Below, in pieces: positions 32,088-39,404 of a stretch of 39,404 nt of DNA. The notes below the pieces were generated by a model. It was not told the DNA's origin. It was given only the letters and a program-made list of their open reading frames with translations, and did no database searches. Made by a program: the position numbers and the translations under genes. This stretch comes from Paludibacteraceae bacterium. Lineage in GTDB: Bacteria; Bacteroidota; Bacteroidia; Bacteroidales; Paludibacteraceae. Positions within the stretch are counted from its first letter, which is position 1. Every line of letters begins with the position of its first letter. The stretch covers positions 1-39,404 of the forward strand of contig JAFGVL010000126.1 in assembly GCA_016938015.1 (NCBI GenBank), read 5' to 3'.

Positions 32088-33932
32088 ATGTGTGGAATTG
32101 TAGGATATTTAGGAAATAAAGAAGCTTATCCCATTCTTATTAAAGGCTTACACCGTCTTGAATACAGGGGTTACGACAGTGCCGGGGTTGCTTTGGTAAA
32201 TAATAACAACGAACTCAAAGTATACAAAGCCAAAGGTAAAGTAAGCGATTTAGAAAACTTTACCAAAGACAAAGATATTAGCGGAACAATAGGCATTGCA
32301 CATACACGTTGGGCCACACATGGAGAACCAAACGATGTAAATGCACACCCCCACTATTCTCAATCAAACTCTTTGGCATTAATACATAACGGCATTATAG
32401 AAAACTATGCCATTATTAAAGAAGATTTGATAAAAAGAGGATTCAAGTTTCAAAGTGATACCGATACCGAAGTATTGGTTCAATTAATAGAATACATCAA
32501 AAATAAAAACAATATCAAATTAAGTGATGCGGTACAACTTGCACTAACACAAGCTGTTGGTGCTTATGCAATTGCCGTTATCGAAAAAGGAAACCCCGAT
32601 CAAATTGTTGCCGCACGCAAATCGAGCCCTTTAGTAATAGGTATTGGCGACGATGAGTTCTTTTTAGCTTCAGATGCCACACCTATTATTGAATACACCA
32701 ATCGTGTTATTTATTTAGATGACGAAGAAGTAGCTGTAATTAAAAGAGGAAAAGAAGTAAAAATAAAAACCATTTCGAACGTAGTTAAAACGCATGAAAT
32801 AAAAGAATTGGAACTAAGCCTTAACGAACTCGAAAAAGGCGGATTCCCTCATTTCATGCTTAAAGAAATTTACGAACAACCCAAACGCATTGCCGAAGCC
32901 ATGCGTGGACGTATCAATGTAGAAGGCAATACCGTTTCGTTGGCCGGAATTATTGATAACAAAGAGCGTTTTTTAGAAGCTAAACGAATTTTAATTGTAG
33001 CTTGCGGCACCTCATGGCACGCCGGATTAATTGGCGAATACCTTATAGAAGAACTAGCTCGAATACCTGTAGAAGTTGAGTATGCATCAGAATTTAGATA
33101 TAGAAACCCTGTTATCAACAAAGGAGATATTGTTATTGCCATCTCACAATCGGGCGAAACAGCCGACACACTTGCAGCCATCGAATTGGCTCGAAAAAAT
33201 GGTGCCTTTGTTTATGGTATTTGTAATGTAGTTGGTTCTTCCATTCCACGTAATACCGACTCGGGCTCATACACTCACGTAGGCCCTGAAATTGGAGTAG
33301 CATCTACCAAAGCATTTACCGCTCAAGTTACAGTGTTATCACTTATAGCAATGACCATTGCAAAGCTAAAGAATACCATTGAGCCTTGTCATTTTGAGTG
33401 TTTAGTGAAGGAATTGTCGTTAATTCCTGAAAAAATGAAAAAAACCCTTGAACTGAATGAAAAAATTTATGAATTTGCACGCATTTTTACCTATGCTAAA
33501 AATTTCATTTATTTAGGGCGCGGATATAATTATCCGGTTGCTCTTGAAGGAGCTCTAAAACTAAAAGAAATATCGTATATACATGCCGAAGGATACCCTG
33601 CTGCCGAAATGAAACACGGACCAATTGCCTTAATTGATGCTGAAATGCCCGTGGTTGTTATTGCTCCAAATAAAGGCATGTACGAAAAAACCATTAGCAA
33701 CATACAAGAAGTAAAAGCTCGAAAAGGAAAAGTTATTTCAATTATTACTGAAGGCGATGAAACTGTAAAAAAATTATCAGATTATAGTATTGAAATTCCC
33801 GAAACAGAAGAATGCTTTGTTCCTTTATTGGCCTCTATCCCATTACAATTATTAGCGTATCATATTGCTGTTGTTAAAGGATGTAATGTAGACCAACCCC
33901 GAAATTTAGCAAAATCGGTTACAGTAGAATAA
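32088..33932 (+). CDS. glmS: Glutamine-fructose-6-phosphate aminotransferase (GlmS)
   Basis: A 614-residue GlmS of normal length, making glucosamine-6-phosphate for the cell envelope. The N-terminus MCGIVGYLG places the catalytic Cys at position 2. The glutaminase half also has HTRWATHG and HNGIIENY. Two SIS isomerase domains follow: ACGTSWHAG with SQSGETADTLA, and GRGYNYPVALEGALKLKE, with the C-terminus DQPRNLAKSVTVE. It is 87 bases after carB with only heptamer repeats between, so it is probably in the same transcript. No glmS ribozyme is seen upstream. Confidence 0.97.
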   Translation: MCGIVGYLGNKEAYPILIKGLHRLEYRGYDSAGVALVNNNNELKVYKAKGKVSDLENFTKDKDISGTIGIAHTRWATHGEPNDVNAHPHYSQSNSLALIHNGIIENYAIIKEDLIKRGFKFQSDTDTEVLVQLIEYIKNKNNIKLSDAVQLALTQAVGAYAIAVIEKGNPDQIVAARKSSPLVIGIGDDEFFLASDATPIIEYTNRVIYLDDEEVAVIKRGKEVKIKTISNVVKTHEIKELELSLNELEKGGFPHFMLKEIYEQPKRIAEAMRGRINVEGNTVSLAGIIDNKERFLEAKRILIVACGTSWHAGLIGEYLIEELARIPVEVEYASEFRYRNPVINKGDIVIAISQSGETADTLAAIELARKNGAFVYGICNVVGSSIPRNTDSGSYTHVGPEIGVASTKAFTAQVTVLSLIAMTIAKLKNTIEPCHFECLVKELSLIPEKMKKTLELNEKIYEFARIFTYAKNFIYLGRGYNYPVALEGALKLKEISYIHAEGYPAAEMKHGPIALIDAEMPVVVIAPNKGMYEKTISNIQEVKARKGKVISIITEGDETVKKLSDYSIEIPETEECFVPLLASIPLQLLAYHIAVVKGCNVDQPRNLAKSVTVE

Positions 33933-34000
33933 AACTCCCTAGAAATAGCAATTAATTGACTGTTAAGCAGTTTGCTTCACTTCTTTTTTTATCATATTGG

Positions 34001-34029
34001 TTGTTTATTCTATTTTTTTGTTACATTTG
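34001..34029 (+). promoter_or_regulatory. Bacteroidota-type promoter for the first lipoprotein gene
   Basis: TTG at 34001-34003, 18 bases, then TACATTTG at 34022-34029. Confidence 0.62.
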
Positions 34030-34073
34030 ACGTGAAAAACAAAAAAATTATACTCTATAACAAAACACGTACT

Positions 34074-34664
34074 ATGAAAAAAATTGGTTTTTCTCTTGTA
34101 GGGCTTCTTTTCTTACTCTTTTTAAATAATTGTGCCACAACAGAGCAATATATTGAGCCACAGCAAATTGAGCCTGACCCTACTGCTGAAATCATTATTT
34201 TCAAACAAGATTTCATGCATAACTTAGAAGTGGAAGATTCGGTAGATTTTTTTAACTCAGAAAAAATCGTTTTAGAAAGAAATTTTCATTTTAAAAACTA
34301 CCACGTAAAAGAAGGTGTCAGACACAAAGTAGATTCGTTCTTCTTTGTACAAAAAACCATATTACCCTATACTTGTGGTAGAGTAGTAAAAATAACCAAA
34401 GACGATTGGGGAGAAATTATGAGTGTACTTGTATCGTTTTCTGAAGAAAAAGGCGATGAATCATACAACTTATCATTTTTCTGTATTGACAAAGAAGGTT
34501 GGTTTATTTTAAGTGGTGGCGGTGCAACTTACAGCTTTAGAGGACAAAGCTACCCTCTTACTGTACGAACAAAAGGATCGTGTATTTTAATGGTAAAACC
34601 ACCGGAATACTCAACTATTTATACAGAATCATATAGCATATTTAAAGGGTGGAAGAAAAAATAA
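34074..34664 (+). CDS. Lipoprotein of unknown function (paralogue 1)
   Basis: The frame is open from 33972, but that start precedes the promoter; the Met at 34074 begins a lipoprotein signal (MKKIGFSLVGLLFLLFLNNC) with the Cys at residue 20. The product has 196 residues. The mature part is beta-rich, with a C-terminal region (LSFFCIDKEGWFILSGG, then SYPLTVRTKGSCILM) that aligns with the next gene. No family was recognised. The start is supported by the promoter 45 bases upstream. Confidence 0.7.
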   Translation: MKKIGFSLVGLLFLLFLNNCATTEQYIEPQQIEPDPTAEIIIFKQDFMHNLEVEDSVDFFNSEKIVLERNFHFKNYHVKEGVRHKVDSFFFVQKTILPYTCGRVVKITKDDWGEIMSVLVSFSEEKGDESYNLSFFCIDKEGWFILSGGGATYSFRGQSYPLTVRTKGSCILMVKPPEYSTIYTESYSIFKGWKKK

Positions 34665-34700
34665 ACACAATTCGGAAACTGCTTTTAATAAAACTATTAT

Positions 34701-34735
34701 GTAAATCAACGCTATAATTTATAGTGTTGATTTAC
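34701..34735. repeat. Long near-perfect palindrome between the two lipoprotein genes
   Basis: The arms 34701-34714 and 34722-34735 (GTAAATCAACGCTA / TAGTGTTGATTTAC) pair over 14 bp with one G-U wobble; the loop is TAATTTA. There is no T-run directly after it, so it is either a weak terminator, an RNA processing signal or an operator. Confidence 0.6.
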
Positions 34736-34764
34736 ACTTAATCACAAAAAAAAAATTTATTCGG

Positions 34765-35259
34765 ATGAAAAAATTAGTGTTTTTTATGGGGCTTATTCTT
34801 TTTGCTGCTTGCGCTAACACCTCAAAAGCGACTAAGCCCACATTACTTACAACAGATTACGATACTACAAATTATACCGTAATTGATCAGAAATTTTTAA
34901 AAACTTTCGATTCGCACGAATCAATTAAAGCAATTAATTCTGCTCAAATAAATGTAACCGAAACTTTTTGTGATATAACAAGCAAGGATACTCTAAAATG
35001 TATATCTAACAAGGTAGCTGCTTTAACCCATGGCTCTATTACAAAAATAATTAAGCAAGCCAATGGCAATGTAAAAACTATAGTAGTAGCTTTTCCCGAA
35101 AAAAACTATGTGTATAACTGTTACTTTTTTAGAACAAAAGACGCCTACGGTTCAGAACAATTTGTATTGAGTGGCGAAGTAGATTTGTTTTTTAAAGGTA
35201 AAATTTACAAAATAAATGCAAGTACTGTAGGCATTTGTAAATTACTTACTAAAAAATAA
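34765..35259 (+). CDS. Lipoprotein of unknown function (paralogue 2)
   Basis: A 164-residue protein with a lipoprotein signal ending in lipobox FAAC (Cys16). The C-terminal half (ITKIIKQANGNVKTIVVAF, YNCYFFRTKD, QFVLSGEVDLFFKG) matches the layout of the previous lipoprotein, so the two derive from a duplication. There is no catalytic motif. A terminator lies about 60 bases after the stop. Probably a cell-envelope protein of unknown job. Confidence 0.7.
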   Translation: MKKLVFFMGLILFAACANTSKATKPTLLTTDYDTTNYTVIDQKFLKTFDSHESIKAINSAQINVTETFCDITSKDTLKCISNKVAALTHGSITKIIKQANGNVKTIVVAFPEKNYVYNCYFFRTKDAYGSEQFVLSGEVDLFFKGKIYKINASTVGICKLLTKK

Positions 35260-35278
35260 TTTTTCCTAAAAGTGAATA

Positions 35279-35355
35279 AGAAACAAGTGCAACTTAGGCT
35301 CTGTTTCTTTACAAAAAAAAAAAAATCAGCAATAGTAATACTGCTGATTTTTATA
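35279..35355. terminator. Bidirectional terminator between the lipoprotein and purF-like genes
   Basis: AAAAATCAGCA (35321-35331) pairs perfectly with TGCTGATTTTT (35342-35352), A-rich before and T-rich after, serving both converging genes. A second stem, AGAAACA (35279-35285) / TGTTTCT (35302-35308), precedes it. Confidence 0.85.
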
Positions 35356-35378
35356 TTTTATAGAGTATATCGCTATAA

Positions 35379-36785
35379 TTAAAAACAACTGGAGCCATCC
35401 CAACAATGCGTACAAAGCTTTTCTTTAGGTAAACCGATAGCTTCTACCAAATCGTCCAGTTTTTGAAACGTAAGCGAACTAAGATCTAGGTTCTTACGAA
35501 TTTCTTCCACCATTTGTTGGTATTTTTCACTCGTGCAATCAGCATATTCGTGTAAATCAGAATCGTCTTTTCCTGTTAATTCCATAATAGCTTTTCGGGT
35601 TGCCAAATCGAGGTTAGAACGAGAACGACTGAAATTTAAAAACTCACATGGAAAAATTAGCGGCGGACAAGCAATACGCATATTTACTTCTTTAATTCCT
35701 GCTTGATGTAAGTCCTTTACATTATCCTTCAATTGAGTGCCTCGTACAATTGAATCATCCAAAAACACCCCTTTTTTATCTTTAATAATTGATTTGTTAG
35801 GTATCAATTTCATTTTAGCTACCAAATCGCGCATATGCTGACTTTGAGGCATAAAACTACGTGGCCAAGTGGGAGTATATTTTACATACGGACGTTTTAT
35901 TGGAATACCGGTTGCATGACTATAACCCATAGCATGACCAATACCCGAATCGGGAATACCGGCCACAAAATCGGCAGTAACAGCATCGTTTTTAGCTAAA
36001 GCAGCTCCACAACGATAACGAACCTCATCTACATTGATGCCTTCGTAAAATGAAGGTGGATAACCATAATATACCCAAAGAAAAGAACATACCTGCATTT
36101 TATCATTAGGCTTTCTGAGTTGTTCGCAACCATCAGCAGTAATACGAACTATTTCACCCGGGCCTAAAAATTTTTCTATATCATATCCGAGATTAGAAAA
36201 AGCACAGGTTTCGAAAGCCACCCCATAACCACTTTCCTTTTTGCCAATAATAACCGGAGTTCTACCCCATTTATCGCGAGCAGCAATAATCCCATCTTCG
36301 GTTAAAATCAACATCGAACAAGAACCTTTTACTCGGTTATATACATTTTCAATACCCGACACATAGTCTTTACCTTCGGCAATAAGCATGGCTATTAACT
36401 CGGTAGGATTAACAGTTCCAAGACTAGTTTCTGAAAAAGTGTGTTGTTTTTCTAAAAAATGGTTTTCCAGTTCGTCAATGTTTGCTATTTTGGCAACAGT
36501 AACAACAGCAAAACGACCCAAATGTGCGTTTACAACTTGAGGCTGAGGGTCGGTATCACTTATTATACCAATACCGCTACAGCCCGAAAACTTAGCTATA
36601 TCTTGTTCAAATTTATTTCTAAAATAACCATCTTCCAAGCTATGAATGGCACGCTGAAACCCTTTCTCTTTCGAGAAATAAGCCAATCCTGCTCTTTTTG
36701 TACCTAAATGAGAATGATAATCAGTTCCGTAAAAAACATCATTCACACTATCTTCTTTTAAAATGCTCCCAAAAAACCCACTCAT
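35379..36785 (-). CDS. Amidophosphoribosyltransferase (PurF) homologue with Ser at the nucleophile position
   Basis: A 468-residue protein with full PurF layout: an N-terminal Ntn glutaminase-like domain and a C-terminal phosphoribosyltransferase domain with VFLDDSIVRGTQ, the PRPP loop. The N-terminus reads MSGFFG where active PurF has MCGIVG after processing, so the catalytic Cys is replaced by Ser2 (AGT). C-terminal cysteines resemble the Fe-S ligands of B. subtilis-type PurF (ACPPLIFPC; Cys458 and Cys461 in LCTHCWDG). I recall other Bacteroidota carrying a paralogue with a similar GFFG start. It may use ammonia, or have another role. It is convergent with the lipoprotein genes. Confidence 0.85.
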   Translation of the reverse strand: MSGFFGSILKEDSVNDVFYGTDYHSHLGTKRAGLAYFSKEKGFQRAIHSLEDGYFRNKFEQDIAKFSGCSGIGIISDTDPQPQVVNAHLGRFAVVTVAKIANIDELENHFLEKQHTFSETSLGTVNPTELIAMLIAEGKDYVSGIENVYNRVKGSCSMLILTEDGIIAARDKWGRTPVIIGKKESGYGVAFETCAFSNLGYDIEKFLGPGEIVRITADGCEQLRKPNDKMQVCSFLWVYYGYPPSFYEGINVDEVRYRCGAALAKNDAVTADFVAGIPDSGIGHAMGYSHATGIPIKRPYVKYTPTWPRSFMPQSQHMRDLVAKMKLIPNKSIIKDKKGVFLDDSIVRGTQLKDNVKDLHQAGIKEVNMRIACPPLIFPCEFLNFSRSRSNLDLATRKAIMELTGKDDSDLHEYADCTSEKYQQMVEEIRKNLDLSSLTFQKLDDLVEAIGLPKEKLCTHCWDGSSCF

Positions 36786-36973
36786 AAGAATAAATATTGA
36801 TTTAAAAACGGAGTTAAAATTAATTCAATTTATCCACATTACAAGGTACTGTTGATAAATTGAAACGCAAGTGGTTTATAAGTAATTGTATTTTAATAAG
36901 ATATTTTTTTATGGGATAAAACTTTACGTGTTTTACGTAAAATTTGTCACAAAACTTTAAATTGTAAAAACAG

Positions 36974-37007
36974 TTTGCAATAATTCAGGGCTTATTTCTT
37001 ACTTTTG
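36974..37007 (+). promoter_or_regulatory. Bacteroidota-type promoter for the aminotransferase gene
   Basis: TACTTTTG at 37000-37007 matches the -7 consensus; TTTG at 36974-36977 lies 22 bases upstream, slightly wide. The remaining divergent gap (36786-36973) is AT-rich; a purF-like promoter was not clearly located. Confidence 0.55.
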
Positions 37008-37049
37008 CAAATGACAGAATTATTTTATTCATTTTAAAAACAATTAAAA

Positions 37050-38342
37050 ATGGACGCACAAGCCCTATCGTTAAACAACATCATTGAACAAGTGAATCCA
37101 ACTGTTTTAGCTATGCTTTCGGAAAAAGGGAAAAACATCTTTTTTCCTAAACTAGGTATTCTTGCACAAGCAGCGCAAGCCAAAGGAAAGCAAATAAATG
37201 CAACAATTGGTGAAGCGGTAGAAGATGACGGGACCTCTATGCACCTTCCTGAGTTCGACAGCATGGTGAATATCCCTACTGCCAATGTTTTTCCGTATGC
37301 ACCAAGTTTTGGCAGACCGGATATTAGAGACTTTTGGAAAAAATCTATCTATAAAAAGAATCCTTCTTTAGGAAATACGGTAATTAGCAACCCTATTGTT
37401 ACCAATGCATTGACACATGGCTTGAGTATGGCCGGTTATTTATTTGTAAATCCCGGCGACACTGTTTTAGTTTCTAACCATTACTGGGAAAACTACAACT
37501 TGATATTTGAAAATGCCTATGAGGCAAAAGTAGACAGCTTTGAACTGTTTACCGAAACAGGTTTTAATGTGCCTGCTTACGAAAAAGCTTTGTGCAATAC
37601 CACAAGCGATAAAATAATTACCTTATTAAATTTTCCAAACAATCCGGCCGGATATACTCCGCTTGTCGAAGAAATTACGGGTATTGTAGCAGCTATTAAA
37701 AAAGCTGCTGATATGGGCAAAAAAGTAATTGTTTTAATTGACGATGCCTATTTTGGGCTAGTTTACGAAGAAGGCGTATATACAGAATCTATTTTTGCCG
37801 AATTAGCAAACCTTTCAGAAAATGTATTGGCTATAAAACTAGATGGACCAACCAAAGAAGATTATGTGTGGGGATTTAGGGTTGGGTTTTTAACCTATGG
37901 CATAAAGGGCGGAACAGCCGAGTTATTCGAAGCGTTGGAAAACAAAACAGCAGGAGCTGTTCGTGGTAACATTTCCAATTGCAGTAACTTATCGCAATCC
38001 TTGTTACTAAAAGCATATACCTCGCCTAGCTACGAGGCTTCAAAAAAACAAAAATATGCTATTTTAAAAAGCCGTTGCAATGTGTTGCGTAAAGAAATAA
38101 ACAAAGCAGAGTACCAAGCGTATTTCAAAGCCTTGCCTTTTAACTCGGGCTATTTTATGTGTGTAGAACCTAAAAAAGGCATACAGGCAGAAGATGTTCG
38201 TAAATTATTATTAGAAAAATACAGCACCGGAGTTATTGTGCTTGGTACCGTTATTCGTTTAGCATTCTCGGCAGTACCCGAATCTGCTTTGCCTCAATTG
38301 GTAGAAAACATGTACTTGGCTTGTAAAGAATTAGATAAATAA
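37050..38342 (+). CDS. Class I/II pyridoxal-phosphate aminotransferase
   Basis: A 430-residue fold-type-I aminotransferase. The motifs occur in order: NFPNNPAGY (194-202, substrate and cofactor contact), IDDAYFGL (230-237, Asp to the pyridine nitrogen and Tyr), KLDGPTKEDYVWGFRVGF (263-280) with Lys269 as the likely Schiff-base lysine and Arg277 to the phosphate. A C-terminal small domain follows. There is no signal peptide, so it acts in the cytoplasm. The amino-acid substrate cannot be told; aromatic, aspartate or branched-chain substrates are possible. It stands as a single-gene unit with its own promoter and a strong terminator. Confidence 0.86.
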   Translation: MDAQALSLNNIIEQVNPTVLAMLSEKGKNIFFPKLGILAQAAQAKGKQINATIGEAVEDDGTSMHLPEFDSMVNIPTANVFPYAPSFGRPDIRDFWKKSIYKKNPSLGNTVISNPIVTNALTHGLSMAGYLFVNPGDTVLVSNHYWENYNLIFENAYEAKVDSFELFTETGFNVPAYEKALCNTTSDKIITLLNFPNNPAGYTPLVEEITGIVAAIKKAADMGKKVIVLIDDAYFGLVYEEGVYTESIFAELANLSENVLAIKLDGPTKEDYVWGFRVGFLTYGIKGGTAELFEALENKTAGAVRGNISNCSNLSQSLLLKAYTSPSYEASKKQKYAILKSRCNVLRKEINKAEYQAYFKALPFNSGYFMCVEPKKGIQAEDVRKLLLEKYSTGVIVLGTVIRLAFSAVPESALPQLVENMYLACKELDK

Positions 38343-38366
38343 AACAAAGAACCTAACTATTGACTT

Positions 38367-38401
38367 AAAAGAGCACTAACTAAAAAAATTAGTGCTCTTT
38401 T
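38367..38401 (+). terminator. Strong terminator after the aminotransferase gene
   Basis: AAAAGAGCACTAA (38367-38379) pairs perfectly with TTAGTGCTCTTTT (38389-38401), 13 bp. Confidence 0.88.
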
Positions 38402-38700
38402 AGTTATAACTCCCTTGCTAGGGCAAATACCTATCCTTGCTTTGATTGGAAAGCAAACAACATAATTAGTTAATCTAGATAACCAATACACAGATAAACA
38501 CCTGCACCGACAGCGTAAAAAACAATTACTTCCCTTTATCCAACAAAAAGCGCTTGTTCAGAAATAATAAACAAACTTTTAGTTTTTTATTAAATAAATA
38601 CTTACTTTCGAAAGATATCAGTAAAACCATATATACCACCCATATTGGTAAATATGGTGGGGTTTTTCGTACATATAAACTAGTTAGCATACATTATAAA
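38402..38700 (+). other. Intergenic region with two hairpins and a possible weak promoter
   Basis: TTGCTTT (38437-38443) / AAAGCAA (38450-38456) forms a small hairpin. TACTTTCG (38603-38610) is a one-mismatch -7 element. CCACC(C)ATATT (38636-38646) pairs with AATATGGTGG (38651-38660), followed by GGTTTTT, a terminator-like structure 40 bases before the next start codon. It could act as an attenuator. The rest shows nothing recognisable. Confidence 0.35.
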
Positions 38701-39273
38701 ATGAAAGCTCTAACTCTAATAATTTTTCTATTTACATTTCAGTTGATTTCTGCACAGGTAGATTTAACTGAAGAATCTAATTGCAACCATAATGATATTA
38801 AAATCTTAAACAATGGTGGTTTTGAATGTAAATTAATATTTAAACAAAAAGAAAATGAGAGTCCATTTACAATCAATTTTATTAAACTAAAAAAAACAGA
38901 TTATTCAATAATGCTTTCTGACCATTCATTTAAACCAAAAACATTTTTAAAAATAAACTATGATACATGCATTATAGAAAACTCTAAGAAAAAAATAAAT
39001 AATAAAAAATATATTCCTTTACATAAATACAACGATTCTACAATAATAAAAAAATGGAATATTAAATTTACTGACCAAGGTCAACATTGTCAGGATACAT
39101 ATTTTAATAAAGTTGAAATAAATAATAATTTAGATTCTATAAGTTTTAGTTGTTTACATAATGTTTTCTTTCTCGAACTTGATTTAAACGGTGATAAGAA
39201 AAATGAATTATACTTATTTAGCTATATCTGGTGTTCTAGTTTAATTAATATTTATAGAATAGAAAAAAAATAA
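38701..39273 (+). CDS. Exported protein of unknown function
   Basis: The frame is open from 38554, but the Met at 38701 begins a clean signal peptide (MKALTLIIFLFTFQLISAQ), giving 190 residues. The mature part is Lys- and Asn-rich, very AT-rich in codon use, with five cysteines that may form disulfides. Near the C-terminus, ELDLNGDKKNELYLFSY resembles the Asp-rich loop of FG-GAP/VCBS-type repeats or an EF-hand-like calcium loop. No family was recognised. It is followed within six bases by an attC-like folded element, so it may be a mobile cassette gene. Confidence 0.62.
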   Translation: MKALTLIIFLFTFQLISAQVDLTEESNCNHNDIKILNNGGFECKLIFKQKENESPFTINFIKLKKTDYSIMLSDHSFKPKTFLKINYDTCIIENSKKKINNKKYIPLHKYNDSTIIKKWNIKFTDQGQHCQDTYFNKVEINNNLDSISFSCLHNVFFLELDLNGDKKNELYLFSYIWCSSLINIYRIEKK

Positions 39274-39278
39274 CGTAT

Positions 39279-39404
39279 GCTAACAACCGCTATCGCACAT
39301 GCGCCACAGCCTACGGGCTGTTAGTTGTGCAATATGTGTTAGCGGCTGACACCTTCGGTGTCACATCGAGCGACAATCATCCTCACGGCTGATGTCACAC
39401 GATG
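39279..39404. repeat. GC-rich attC-like imperfect inverted repeat at the window edge
   Basis: GCTAACA (39279-39285) pairs with TGTTAGC (39337-39343), and TATCGCACA (39291-39299) pairs with TGTGCAATA (39326-39334) with one mismatch. The two stems are separated by unequal bulges (ACCGC and TG). Inside, ACAGCC / GGCTGT (39306-39321) forms a third stem. A separate hairpin, TGACACC / GGTGTCA (39347-39363), follows. The bulged two-block stem recalls integron attC sites, but the GTTRRRY core is not an exact match and no integrase gene is in the window. Confidence 0.45.

Noticed and set aside
32088-32100. glmS ribozyme or other riboswitch upstream of glmS
   Set aside because: The 87-base gap is AT-rich with tandem heptamers and shows no conserved ribozyme core.
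39279-39343. Certain integron attC site
   Set aside because: The core would read GTTAGCG, which breaks the GTTRRRY consensus, and no integrase or second copy is visible, so it is reported only as attC-like.

Overview
The window is about 39.4 kb of AT-rich DNA from a member of the Bacteroidota, most likely a fermentative or microaerobic Bacteroidia-like organism. The evidence is the recurrent Bacteroidota promoter (TTG, about 19 bases, TAnnTTTG), a fused FeoA-FeoB, a rubredoxin-tailed flavin reductase, an OprB-like porin, many lipoproteins with Bacteroidota-style lipoboxes, and little use of Shine-Dalgarno sequences. No rRNA, tRNA, CRISPR array, insertion sequence or phage gene was seen.

Layout. 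1-4730: the 3' end of an RseP-type intramembrane protease, two paralogous exported thioredoxins, CorA (minus strand), a flavin reductase-rubredoxin fusion and a geranylgeranyl-reductase-like flavoprotein. 4876-10925: an exported protein, a hemerythrin/RIC-like protein overlapping a LuxR-type regulator with a degenerate receiver, then an OprB-like porin, FeoAB and a small Cys-rich FeoB-associated protein, with an inverted repeat on the porin promoter. 11136-18624: a nickel locus. On the minus strand run nikR, larE, larC, larB and a NicO-like membrane protein. Divergently run a TonB-dependent receptor and an exported nucleoside hydrolase-FmdE fusion. The 200-base divergent region carries three dyad elements, including a good NikR-type operator (GTGCCAC-N14-GTAACAC). 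18691-20563: a beta-barrel-like protein, a calcineurin-type phosphoesterase lipoprotein and a 54-residue lipoprotein ending in Cys-His-His.

20690-24229: a class I amidotransferase whose nucleophile is Ser instead of Cys, a possible small RNA, GC-rich intergenic repeats, and a two-gene minus-strand carbohydrate unit (GH140/DUF4038-like and PL38/alginate-lyase-like). 24439-33932: a carbamoyl-phosphate synthase small-large subunit fusion, a second complete large subunit and GlmS, probably one transcript. 34074-38342: two related lipoproteins, a PurF homologue with Ser at the nucleophile position, and a class I aminotransferase. The right edge holds one exported hypothetical protein followed by a GC-rich, attC-like folded element.

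How it fits together: the best candidate for an undescribed system is the nickel locus. It makes the nickel-pincer nucleotide cofactor (LarB, LarC, LarE) without LarA in the window. Its NikR has lost three of the four canonical nickel ligands, and it faces a TonB receptor plus an exported nucleoside hydrolase-FmdE protein. One possible reading is metal or metal-nucleotide acquisition across the outer membrane; this is inference. A second theme is glutamine nitrogen transfer: CPSase, GlmS, PurF-like and GATase-like proteins, two of them with Cys-to-Ser nucleophile changes.
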